In this document: positions 1 to 33,127 of the stretch, piece after piece | Layout: every line of letters starts with the position of its first letter | Numbering within the stretch: position 1 is the first letter of the stretch | NCBI GenBank assembly: GCA_964020155.1 | Contig: OZ026560.1 | Span: forward strand, 2,656,759 to 2,706,758 | Direction of reading: 5' to 3' | DNA: 50,000 nucleotides | Origin: Chondrilla cf. caribensis | Taxonomy: Eukaryota; Porifera; Demospongiae; Chondrillida; Chondrillidae | Position numbers and translations under genes: made by a program | Notes under the pieces: model-generated | Seen by the model: the letters and a program-made list of their open reading frames with translations, nothing else | The model's database searches: none | What the model was told of the DNA's origin: nothing

Positions 1-2830
<2,830 letters not shown>

Positions 2831-3015
2831 TATCGGATTGTCTGTTCAGTTTGAAACTGTTCTATCTGTCTCTAGCGTGGGCCATCTAAGAGTAGAGTTA
2901 CGATAATTCAAACAGATTCGAACAGGCAACACATACACGTGGATCGCTATGAACCGTGTCACTGTATTACGGCTTCTCGATCGATCGGTTGCGCAAAATA
3001 CCATCGCGGAAATTA

Positions 3016-3023
3016 TGACGTCA
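3016..3023. promoter_or_regulatory. CRE-like palindrome upstream of left ABCC4-like gene
   Basis: TGACGTCA about 186 bp upstream of the left-copy ATG, at the position equivalent to 17491-17498. Neighbouring bases have diverged slightly while the octamer is intact. Confidence 0.4.
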
Positions 3024-3087
3024 GGATGGCTTGTAGTTCATCATCATCACCCCATAATGCAGTACATGCATGGCTGGTGTAACAGGG

Positions 3088-3356
3088 AATGGATCTATGT
3101 ACACCTAGCTACAACCATGGACCTATGGTACACCTAGCTACAACCATGGACCTATGATACACCTAGCTACAACCATGGACCTATGGTACACCTAGCAACA
3201 ACCATGGACCTATGGTACACCTAGCAACAACCATGGACCTATGATACACCTAGCTACAACCATGGACCTATGGTACACCTAGCTACAGCCATGGACCTAT
3301 GGTACACCTAGCTACAACCATGGACCAATAGTACACCTAGCACCAAACACCTAGCT
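3088..3356. repeat. 29-bp minisatellite, small array
   Basis: About eight units of a 29-bp repeat carrying CACCTAGCTACAACCATGG. It lies in the spacer between the tandem ABCC4-like genes and marks the edge of the duplicated block. The same unit forms the larger array at 25848-26405. Confidence 0.92.
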
Positions 3357-3771
3357 ATGGAAATGGATGTGGATATGGCTGTCAGGAAATCAGGAAGTAA
3401 CAATGATTCAGGACTCGTGAAAAATCGGATATGTAGGTCCCGAAATAGACATGATATATTATACAAATAGAATATGTACTGTACATGTGTACGTGTGTAT
3501 GTATCATGGATTTTAAGATAAATTTTGGCAGGACTCAAATAATTGATTGGAGTTACATTAAAATACAAGAAGTGTCACCATTTCAGACAGTTGCCTACTG
3601 TTACACACCTATATAGTTACACACACACATTGATGTTGTCCACAGAGGCAACAATTATAATATTATGTCATATGAATCAATAACAGGATCACGTTGAATA
3701 CAGTAGTAATAAATTATTGTATAAATATGATAAATTACAATTAATAATAAATTACATTATTATATCATGAG

Positions 3772-3777
3772 TTTATT
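3772..3777 (-). terminator. Poly(A) signal AATAAA of right ABCC4-like gene
   Basis: AATAAA on the minus strand about 62 nt after the TAG stop of the right ABCC4-like gene. No other AATAAA lies nearer on that strand. It sits about 940 bp from the ATG of the next tandem copy. Confidence 0.55.
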
Positions 3778-3838
3778 CACAAATGATCTAAATTCTATAA
3801 TTAATGTCAAATTTGGGAGTTGCATTATAATATTATAG

Positions 3839-17313
<13,475 letters not shown>

Positions 17314-17490
17314 TATCGGATTGTCTGGTCAGTTTGAAACTGTTCTATCTGTCTCTACCGTGGGCCATCTAAGAGTAGAGTTGCGATAATTCGAACAGGC
17401 AACACATACACGTGGATTGCTATGAACCCGTGTCACTGCAGTACGGCTTCTCAATCGATCGATTGCGTAAACATACCATCGTGGGAATTA

Positions 17491-17498
17491 TGACGTCA
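17491..17498. promoter_or_regulatory. CRE-like palindrome upstream of right ABCC4-like gene
   Basis: TGACGTCA, the full consensus site of CREB/ATF bZIP factors, about 178 bp upstream of the ATG. The same octamer is kept at 3016-3023 upstream of the left copy. Function is inferred from the motif and its position only. Confidence 0.4.
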
Positions 17499-17563
17499 GG
17501 ATGGCTTGCAGTTCATCATCATCACCCCATCATGCAGTACATGCATGGCTGGTGTAAACAGGG

Positions 17564-18579
17564 AACCAACAATACATGCACAAAAGCATACAGTAGAAAA
17601 ATAAATGATAGGATAGCATAATAAATAATGATAAAATAAATAAATGATAAAATTCAAAAAATATGAATGATAAAAAACTACTTACATAATATTAGTACAG
17701 TTCTACTCAATGACATGCCATTACGACATTAGTATTGAATACATACTCAATCACCCATGCAAGCACCAAAATATAACTAGGACACGTAGCTGTTAACAAA
17801 GCCTATAGGAGACATTTATGGAAACATGCAGTGATGTTTTTGCTCTTGTCCAATTGAAATTGACCATGAAAACCTCGCCTGGCCCAATTCTATCACACGC
17901 TGATAGTGGAGTGGCCATGGTGACTGGCAGTTAAATTTGACATGTTTCACTGGTCACCACGAGGCCTATAGCACACCGGGAGGGTGTGCATGCATTGGAT
18001 ATTGTGTTGATGAGTTGGATGTGGACATGGACAACCCATGATAACCAGCGACAAAATGTGGAATTACTTGACCAGTCACCAAGAGGTACGTATATAGCAC
18101 CTCCATGTTGAAATGTACATACTAAGAACATGTGCTGTGCATCGTATTGCACGGGGGAGTGATTTTACATTTTTGAGATATTCAGTCTGAGGGAACAGGA
18201 AATAGGGGGACCAATTATTGCATGACATATCGATGACAAAATTGATATCCAATATAAAATATGAACATTTGTGAGGTATAGGGCGTTACATACCAGAAGT
18301 TGAAATGAAAATAGATAAAAAGATGATAAAGTTAGTGAAGTTCCCAACTTTGACGAAAAAACAGTCAAAAACATGTAGGACAACCAGTACCAAACGATCA
18401 CCCCTATGTTTGCAGTACATCCAAAATTGATTTCATGAAAAAGTTTTCTTTGTTTTCATTCCGACTTCCATGCAGAAAGTAACGCTTGATATATAGATAG
18501 ATAATATATAATTATACAATATATTATATATTTAATGTGTTCCTACGCGTAACCACAACAATAAATTTTTTATTATAAT
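17564..18579. other. Intergenic, no gene recognised
   Basis: AT-rich spacer upstream of the right ABCC4-like gene. I see no convincing exon, RNA gene or transposon end here. Confidence 0.6.
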
Positions 18580-18639
18580 TTGTTATTGAGTTTTTTACAT
18601 TCAATCCATGCACTTGGCGGCGGCACCAGTCCCATGTGT

Positions 18640-18966
18640 GTCGATGTGCACTCAAAGGTCTACAGGTGTGTGTTAATACAATTGAGGGGAAGAACAGCTC
18701 AATTACACATTAAAACTGGCCGTTGGAGGCAGGTACCAATAAGAGATCTATGGATTTGCAGGGAGTGTTCTTCCGGTGATGTAGAAGATGTAAGACATTG
18801 GTTACTCCAGTGTAGTGCATGGGAAGCCAGTAGATTTCCTCAGAAGATGGTAGAGCATTATATAGATTTTCCAATCTTGAACAATGAAGCAAAAGTAGCA
18901 ATTATTTTTGAACTCAAATTACTTGTTAATATTCTTCTTAGTTCCAAGTGTCTGGTATCACGGTGA
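18640..18966 (+). pseudogene. Decayed 3' end of a non-LTR retrotransposon ORF
   Basis: The frame 18580-18966 encodes a stretch resembling the C-terminal tail that follows reverse transcriptase in many animal non-LTR elements: LRGRTAQLHIKTGRW, then a Cys-His cluster C-x2-C-x6-E-D-x2-H-x4-C (CREC ... EDVRHWLLQC). No RT catalytic box or endonuclease precedes it, so it is a truncated fragment ending at a TGA at about 18964. It lies on the opposite strand to its neighbours. The resemblance is from memory of the family pattern. Confidence 0.6.
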
Positions 18967-19519
18967 ATTTGACCTCCCAGTTTTTGGTACCACCCGGGAA
19001 AATTCCCTAGGAATATCAGCATCCCAGAGCTCATATCACTGGGGGAATATTGCACCTCAGTGAACGATGGGGCTAAATGGGTGAAATGAAAGCCTATTTC
19101 CATCAAAATACTGGAAGACAGCTATAATGAAAGTTCCAGCCTTGTCCCTTATTCCAACCATCAGGTTAGCAATGGATACAAGCAGAAGAGTGATTGGAAG
19201 CGATTCGAAACTCAGTGGCATTAAACTGCACTTGCACTTATTCTACAAACCCTGCCCCCTTGTTCAATGTTTGGAGCAATTGTCACTGAACAATTTGGCC
19301 ATTAGACAATTTGCACTGAAAAGAAGTGTAAATAAGTCAAAAATAAAAGCATTAGTAATTTGAAAGTAATCAAATGCCTTCACAGACCTACTTCGGAGTC
19401 TGCTAACGAATGAATTACTTACTCTTTGCTTATGCTTGGCAATGATGATGGTTACACAAGGGCACTCATGCAGTGTAGGAGTTATTGTTAATCTGCACTG
19501 CAAATCGTTCTTAGAATTA

Positions 19520-19625
19520 TTCCTTAGTGGTGGTATATCATATCTGTACTGGAAACTTATGGCGAACTATAAGGTCTGGTGGGTGAAGTGATGGTGGGTA
19601 AACGCGAAGTCACTGCATTTGAATG
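19520..19625 (-). mobile_element. Diverged remnant of TIR element family 2
   Basis: Reads like a reversed, decayed copy of the element at 27443-27617 (GGAAACTTATGGCGAACTA, GGTGGGTGAAGTGATGGTGGG, AAGTCACTG). It ends about 20 bp beyond the SECIS-like hairpin of gene A, so it probably lies in or at the end of that 3' UTR. Confidence 0.45.
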
Positions 19626-19644
19626 ATTGTGACCACTATTAATC

Positions 19645-19722
19645 CATTAACCATAAGCAAACATCAGTGCAAGGGTACTGTACGAGACAGCTTCACCACA
19701 GGCACATCATAACAGGTCAATG
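19645..19722 (-). promoter_or_regulatory. SECIS-like hairpin, 3' UTR of gene A
   Basis: Sixty nt after the stop of gene A the minus strand can fold as a eukaryotic SECIS. The lower helix is CATTGACC with GGTTAATG (eight pairs, one G-T). The quartet strands are ATGA (19710-19707) and TGAT (19666-19663). The upper helix pairs GTGC with GCAC and GGT with ACC. An unpaired GAAG supplies the conserved AA 13 nt after ATGA, and a CTGT/ACAG mini-stem closes the apex, as in form 2 SECIS. The equivalent element of gene B keeps the fold with different bases. Expected role: recruits SBP2 and the Sec elongation factor. Confidence 0.8.
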
Positions 19723-19781
19723 AATTGTAGAAAAGCAAGCAAGTTCACACACTCAGTCTGGTGCAACGACTACAGAGTTAT

Positions 19782-22329
<2,548 letters not shown>

Positions 22330-22371
22330 ATCAATCCGCTTCAGGGTCGGAAAATTCCAATCAAACTGCAC

Positions 22372-22382
22372 GTCACGTGCAC
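22372..22382 (-). promoter_or_regulatory. GTGCACGTGAC motif upstream of gene A
   Basis: An 11-base motif with a CACGTG E-box core, 43 bp upstream of the gene A ATG and downstream of gene B's SECIS. A second CACGTG is at 22385-22390. The identical 11-mer lies upstream of gene B (25279-25289) and of the homeobox gene (41827-41837). Confidence 0.45.
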
Positions 22383-22405
22383 TTCACGTGAATTCGGTAA
22401 ACCCA

Positions 22406-22474
22406 ACCAATAATAAGCAAGATCAGCACAAGGGCACTGATGAACAGCTTTGCCACTTGCGCGTCATAACTGGT
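22406..22474 (-). promoter_or_regulatory. SECIS-like hairpin, 3' UTR of gene B
   Basis: Starts 79 nt after the stop of gene B. Quartet strands are ATGA (22467-22464) and TGAT (22425-22422). The upper helix pairs GCGC with GTGC and GGCA with TGCC. AAG is unpaired at the apex with AA 13 nt after ATGA, and a CTG/CAG mini-stem closes the loop. ACCA/TGGT can form a short lower helix. Only 77 bp separate its end from the gene A start codon. Confidence 0.8.
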
Positions 22475-22552
22475 ACGAGTATACACAGTTTCAACTCTAC
22501 ACTACAGTCCTACGATATCATGTTTCCAGCAACCTAAGTTCCCATATACCGT

Positions 22553-25185
<2,633 letters not shown>

Positions 25186-25731
25186 ACGTACTCAGTCAGA
25201 TCTCTCGTCAAAACCAGAGCGTCTATATTCCAAGACTGACGTCTTCTATGACACCACCCACTACCCACCCCCGCGTCCGTGCACGTGACCAAGATTAGCT
25301 GTGAATCTTGAAGTTAAAGGCGAATTCCCAGAATCTTCCCGATTAACCTTACAAATTATAGGCGCGAATAATAGCCAGCAAATCCGAGACCAACATGGAA
25401 GAGAATAATAGGAAATGGAAGATCAGTCTAATTACGTATACTGAAGTAGAGGTGTACACACTATACTTATTCATTCTAGAAAGTTGTGCTCAGCAGAAGA
25501 TATCATCTGTTCTCATCTGCAATGTATCCATTCCATCTTCGTGTACCATTAATTTTTAGGATCATGCATTTTTTCTCTCATTACTATATAAATTGATGGA
25601 TTGTTCCAATATTTGTACTTCCAAGTCCTGTGTGTATTGAAATTAACACAAATTATCAAATAAATTGCTCCTTAATAAGTCACAAAATAATCAGCAAGCT
25701 ATGAAAACACTAATAATTTTATCTAACAAAG
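25186..25731. other. Spacer between gene B and the sorting nexin gene
   Basis: About 550 bp: the 5' flank of gene B (with the CACGTG motif and a local C-rich stretch near 25255-25275) and the 3' flank of the sorting nexin. No further gene seen. Confidence 0.6.
25279..25289 (+). promoter_or_regulatory. GTGCACGTGAC motif upstream of gene B
   Basis: Exact copy of the 11-mer found upstream of gene A, 94 bp from the gene B ATG. Confidence 0.45.
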
Positions 25732-28391
25732 TCATGTAGAAATAGCCTGTGCATCTGGCAAGAAAGTTTCCCAAGTTTTGGCCGTCTGTGGAATGAGAAA
25801 TACATAATTACTAGGTTGAGTGCCAAATATTGCACACCTACTAGTAGCTACAACCATGGACCAATGGTACACCTACATAGCTACAACCATGGACATATGG
25901 TACACCTAGCTACAACCATGCATGGGCCTATGGTACACCTAGCTACAGCCATGGACCTATGGTACACCTAGCTACAACCATGGACATATGGTACACCTAG
26001 CTACAACCATGGGCCTATGGTACACCTAGCTACAACCATGGACATATGGTACACCTAGCTACAACCATGGGCCTATGGTACACCTAGCTACAACCATGGA
26101 CCAATGGTACACCTAGCTACAACCATGGGCCTATGGTACACCTAGCTACAACCATGGGCCTATGGTACACCTAGCTACAACCATGGGCCTATGGTACACC
26201 TAGCTACAACCATGGACCAATGGTACACCTAGCTACAACCATGGGCCTATGGTACACCTAGCTACAACCATGGGCCTATGGTACACCTAGCTACAACCAT
26301 GGGCCTATGGTACACCTAGCTACAACCATGGACCTATGGTACACCTAGCTACAACCATGGACCTATGGTACACCTAGCTACAACCATGAATCTACAGTAT
26401 ACCCAGTTTATAGTCATGGACCGATGATACAAATCATCCATTTACTAGGTGTATGTGCATTAGTACAATTGGTAGCCCACACTCTACTACAAGGTGGTTA
26501 CCTCTTCTTGCTGCTTCAGCAGTGCTTCCAGGTACTCTATCAGCTTCTCTTTGAGTTCCTTGGTCCTACGGGTCTAGTAAAATACACACAGAAAACTGTA
26601 AGCACACTGAAGGTGTAAAATTTAGAGAAGTTTACATTCAATACACATGAAGTGTAGTACCATATTGTGTGAGCACAGAATCCACACTGTACAAGGGAAG
26701 TGAGGTGCTGTCAACACACCGTACAGGGGAAGTGATGTGCTGTCAACACACTGTACAAGGGAAGTGATGTGCTGTCAACACACTGTACAGGGGAAGTGAG
26801 GTGCTGTCAACACACTGTACAAGGGAAGTGAGGTGCTGTCAACACACTGTACAGGGGAAGTGAGGTGCTGTCAACACACTGTACAGGGGAAGTGAGGTGC
26901 TGTCAACACACTGTACAGGGGAAGTGAGGTGCTGTCAACACACTGTACAGGGGAAGTGAGGTGCTGTCAACACACTGTACAGGGGAAGTGAGGTGCTGTC
27001 AACACACTGTACAGAGGAAGTGAGGTGCTGTCTGAGGTGCTGTCAACACACTGTACAGGGGAAGTGAGGTGCTGTCAACACACTGTACAGGGGAAGTGAG
27101 GTGCTGTCAACACACTGTACAGAGGAAGTGAGGTGCTGTCAACACACTGTACAAGGGAAGTGAGGTGCTGTCAACACACTGTACAAGGGAAGTGAGGTGC
27201 TGTCAACACACTGTACAAAGGAGGTTCCATACAATATCTCATTGTATACAAGGTCAATCATTCACAATCAACTGAAATACCTCGAATATCATGACCTCCT
27301 TCTTGACTCTTTCTGTGATGACTTCAAACTGCTTCTGTTCAGATTCCACCTTCTTCTCCAGCTGCAAAATAAGGTACACTCAATGACTCCACCTCACAGT
27401 TTATATTGTTTTGTATTACTACCAAACTTATCACATAAAGTACAGTGAATTCTTGTTAATTCACCACCGCTTTCTCCGCCAAACATTTTAATTTGCCACA
27501 ATTTCCCAGTACCAATATAATGTACAAGTACTAATGAATATCCAGTTAATCTGCAAAACTCGTTACTTCACCATAATTTTTGAAAACAAATCATGACAGA
27601 TTAATGAGAATTCACTGTATGTACACACCTATGGCATACAATATGGTACATTACATGTGTCATAATACACATTCGCATCCCATGATTCTGTGGAGAGGTA
27701 CCCCTCCACATTGGTCAGCAGTTGTTAAATTGCTAACCTGAAGTTAAAGTGTAGCCTGAGGTCAAATTTAAACTACGTATCTGCCATTTCACATATGACA
27801 TCATAGTGAAAATGGCAGATTTCATTGAAGAGCAGACCAAAAAAATTGGGAAATTTATACAAAATGGCTGCAAGTGATCAAGAACAAGGTGTGGTGCTCA
27901 ACTGGGACACAGCACTCCATTCCAAAGGGATAGCAGGCACTTGGCCTTAGCATACCCGGGGAGAACACTGCTAAGCTATTTTCTTACTTTCTTAAAAAAT
28001 CCCTATGGGAGAAATATCGGCTGATATGCCTTCCATTAGCAAGGAATATTGGCAAGATATTTTAAATCCATCTGAGTAGAATACTGATAGGTTCTGTCCA
28101 CTCCTAACACCTCAATCCAAATCACATCATGCTGAATCAAGTCACACACTACTCATCCAAGAACCACGCTCCGTTGAATCAAACTACACACAGTTCCTCA
28201 TCTCTGAAGAACACTGTATGATCCAGACTCTGTACCCGTCACTCAAAATTATCCTCTCTCAATCTCACCCATGATGTATGCATCAACTGACCAGCACAAA
28301 TACAACACCCACTATCTCAAACCCTAGTACTCAGATATATCCAAACATAGCAGTCTGCTGAGTGAACCTACATTAATACCATCCCTTATAT

Positions 28392-28437
<46 letters not shown>

Positions 28438-28555
28438 GCATGCACATACCCACGCACACACTCGTGCGCATGGATGCACATGCACACTCACACCACACCT
28501 ACCAACACACACACGCACACACACACACACAAACACACACACAAACACACACACA

Positions 28556-28602
<47 letters not shown>

Positions 28603-28680
28603 GCATGCACATACCCACGCACACACTCGTGTGCATGGATGCACATGCACACTCACACCACACCTACCAACACACACACG

Positions 28681-28771
<91 letters not shown>

Positions 28772-31700
28772 CTACTCACAGCTTCAATCTCAGCCTGAAC
28801 TGCAGCTATCTTGTCTGCCTTTCCTTGAGCCTTCAGCTTCGCTTCACTATCCTTCTTCTTCACAAGTGCGTTTTGGGTGGATAACAAGGTTTGGTGAGCT
28901 TTGTCACGATTCTGAAACATTTGCTACAGTGCAGAAACAATGACTGATTAGGCTCACAACCAGAAGTAGTGGAATATATATATATACATGTACCCCGATG
29001 CGTGGGCGTTTTCAATCACCTACAAAAGTGCTGACAGGAGTACATTCGCAATGTACTGGGGTACATTTGTAAATCTAATCTATTCCTAACACTTAGTGCA
29101 TCCGCACAGTACACACCGAAAGCGGGGTATAACTAGTATGTACCCCGTAGGCACATTCATTTACGCGGGCTGGTATAGGCCTATCGATGGAGGTTTTCAA
29201 TGAAGAGCAGCAAGAAGGCCTAATAACACTGCAGCAATCGTCGTTCGTTCGGTAAATTTTATACTCTCACGCTCGTTTCAGCAAGTATCCTCTTTCGTTC
29301 GGTAACGTTAATACTCCTAGGCTCGTTGTTTTGGCGAGTTTCCTATTTCGTTCGTTCGTTCGTTCTGTAGATATTCTAAGGCTCTTGGTTCCGGCAAGTT
29401 TCCTCATTCGTTCGGTAAATATTCTAAGTTTCATGGGTTCGGTAAGTTTCCCTTGTTCGTTCGGAAAATACCGTAGTGTCCGAAATTTTCGCGGGACGTA
29501 ATTTTCGCGAATCGCTCGATTTAGGACTGTTCGCGTTTTTATTTTCGCGAATGACAATGTGCTTATTGGTTTTCGTTTAGCACTTCGAGGGCGCTTATGT
29601 GTTATGAATGGCGACGGAACGCAAGGTACTATCGTTTATAGTCGAGACAAGCTTCTGACGTTTTATTTTTCTGAGAAAGAACCGCAAGATTGCTCGCTTT
29701 TGAAGATGCCCATGTTTGAGTATGAGAGCTGTATTCGAGGATGTCACGTTTATCAGACTATTTGGAGCATTGGCATTGGAGAGGTTCTTAGCTGCCGTCA
29801 AAAGCCCAGAAACGCTGAAGATCCCTTCGCTACAGGCGTATACAAAGGCAATCGCCCTTCGTTTCCACGTTGCCCGTACTACCAACGTATAAACGGCCGC
29901 CATTTTATACATACCCGCGATAATTTTCGCGAATGAAAATTTCGCGAATCCGACCTTCCTCGCGAAATTCGCGAAAATTACATCCCGCGAAAATTTCGGA
30001 CACTACGGTATTCTGAGGCTTTTGGGTTTGGCAAGCTTCCTCATTTGCTCGGTAAATATTCCGAGGCTCATGGGTTCGGTGAGTTTCGTCGTTCGCTCAG
30101 TAACGATCCGAAGCTTTTTGGATTAAATAATGCCACTCTGTCGTTTTATTGTCTTTTTCGATGTCGTGAACGAAATCCATCTCCGCTACTCGTAATCGTG
30201 CTATTGAACGGGATACATAATAGTTGTACCCCTCTTTGGTCGGTACATGGGAATATACTGAGCCGATATCAGTTAATTAACTGATATCCGCTCAGTACAT
30301 TTCCCATGTAATGACCAAAAGCGGGGTACAACTATTACATAGGTAACAGGTGGTAGATACATTCACAACTACTGTAATACCTATTGGAGTATTTCCTTCT
30401 CATCCACATGTATACAGTGGGACCTCTTTATGAAGGGCACGCTGTGACCAGATAACTTGTGGAGAGGTTGTCCACTCTTCAGAGGTGAAGGCAACTTCCC
30501 AGTACCAATACAATGTACGACTACTAATGGTTATTCAATTGATCCACCAGACTCATTAATCCACCATATTTTTCGAAAACAAACTACAGTGGATTAATGA
30601 GAATTCACTCTACTTGGAAAATATAACATTACCACATCATCCAGTGTTTTTTGTGCGAAAAACAGCAAATTTGTAGATTATAGATCAAATTATCATCAAC
30701 TAACAAACTATACTTTGTATATACAAATGTACATACATACGTATGTACAGAGAATTATTGTTAATCTGTCTTTGGTTTAACTGCCAACCCATTTATCCAT
30801 CATTTCTGTGCACACACTGAGTTGGATAATCTGGCAAATTTGTTAAACTACCACATTTCCTTCTTGTTTGATATTGGTGGACTAAAGAGAATATATTGTG
30901 TGTACAAAGGTACAGCTATTGTGAGCAGTCACCAATAGTATCACGGACAACCTCAACTGCAGCAGTGTGGAAGATGTCGTCCTTAGCAGTAAGTGGGAGT
31001 GAATGGGGAAATACCCATTACATCATCCTACATACGTATCACTTCACAATAAAACCATGAATAGTAGAATTTCAAAGATGGACCACCTTAGTAATAGGAC
31101 CACCTTGGTAATAGGACCACCTTGGTAATAGGACCACCTTGGTAATAGGACCACCGCAGTAATAGGACCACCTCAGTAATAGGACCACCTCAGTAATAGC
31201 ACCCCTATTTACCAGTCCCAGGAATTCCTGTAAAGTATTACTCTATACACTTCAAACAGTAGAATACTGCACTAGCTTACAATTGAAACCACCCTGTTGT
31301 TCAGTCCCAGTCCCACAGGTGGTCTCAAGTGTGTGGTTCTACTATACGCACTGTAAGCAACAAAACTGACATCACAATCAGAAGTAGATTCTGCATAAGA
31401 GCTGTCCCTAAAGACCAAATATTTCATCAGATGCTTCAAACATTGGAAACTGAGAAAGTTCTGGAATTTTCCAATACTGTACATTGCATAAGAATTTCAC
31501 ATGCGTATGTACAGTACACATGTACGAACACCCATCCAATAATGACAGCTCTCCACTACGTACACACACAACAGCTTACAGAGATTATGTACACACAGGT
31601 ATACCGACAATACTCACCCTGATACTGCCCATCAAGCCAATGTAGTCTTTGATGGTTTCCGTGAACACGTAGAGGTCCGCCTTGTACTGCTGGTGGTGGA

Positions 31701-32956
31701 GTTGACTGACCTTGTCCTCCACTTCGGACAGCCTTGCCAGAGCGTGGGACACACTCTTGTTCTCCTCTTCAACGTTGCTCAAGATGGCTATGCTCCTACT
31801 TCCCGCTCCATTGGCAATGACAAGATCTAATCAACAGAGAACAATACCACATAAACAGTTGGTAGCATGTTGCGTGGGAGGATCAAAGGGCAAGTGTGTT
31901 CACATCCACAATATGAACACACTTCCCTTGATGTGAACATACGTACATATGTATGTACTTCTTGATTGGAAAAAGAGAGTTGTTTGGCTAGATGACATCT
32001 TATGGATAAGTTCAATGGAAATCTCTAATACCACTGACGAAGGTAGGAATCAGCTGCCAAAAGGTTTGGTGTAATGAAATTTCTGTGGCCAGAGATTTCA
32101 ATTGACTTGATGTTTACATTAACTTACGTACACAGTTTACACAGATACATATGTACGTAAGTATGTGCTACACAACAATTGCAGGCATTCAGGTGTGTTA
32201 CGTACATACATGCAGCATGATGAGGAGATATGTACTTACATTGCTGCAGCACACCTACCTAGGCAGTTATGTTACAAATATACGTAACATACAGCCGAAG
32301 TACAGTCAAGCCTAATCACATCACCCCTGGTTCCTCCCTCTTCCCATGTGCTGTTGTAACTAATACAATTGCAGGGGTACTTCTCTAATATGGACAAATT
32401 GGTACCTAGCTCAACTCGGTCCTCACTTGCAGAGGTTTCCTCAATTCAGAGGTCATTCAATACACTACAGGACTGAACAGGGACACAGGATGGTGTCCTT
32501 ATTATAGTTTTTTTGTGATTCGGAGGTTTGTGATACAGAGGTCTTGTACACAGTTTGGAATTACGCCTTTTGGTTCTCACTACTTTTCCCTCAAAACAAT
32601 AACCAATAGTTCAGGGAATAATCTTTGGCCAAAGTAACATACATAAATACAAAGGTACGCACATGTTTGCTGCAACCATATGAATAGTTACTACACATAC
32701 TCCACCTATAGGCATACCTCTGCGATGGACGACTGTCTCCTCCAGAGCCTCATGGAGAGCCTTGAGCTTATTGTCTAAGGTATTATACTCCTCTACCTTC
32801 TCCTCAAACCACTGGAATACAGGAGATAAAAGTAGCAGATATCCACTTGTCATTTTCACCAGGGTTTTCAAAGCACAGTACATTGAATTGAATGGAGACA
32901 CTCATTCACAATGGTATTCACGAATGATGAACAATGTACACAATAAACATGCACGC

Positions 32957-33026
<70 letters not shown>

Positions 33027-33035
33027 GCACGCACT

Positions 33036-33127
<92 letters not shown>

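Noticed and set aside
26487..26501. Sorting nexin ending by read-through into GTA ACC ACC TTG TAG
   Set aside because: An exon at 25732-25785 supplies the family-typical C terminus in the correct phase, so GTAACC is used as a donor.
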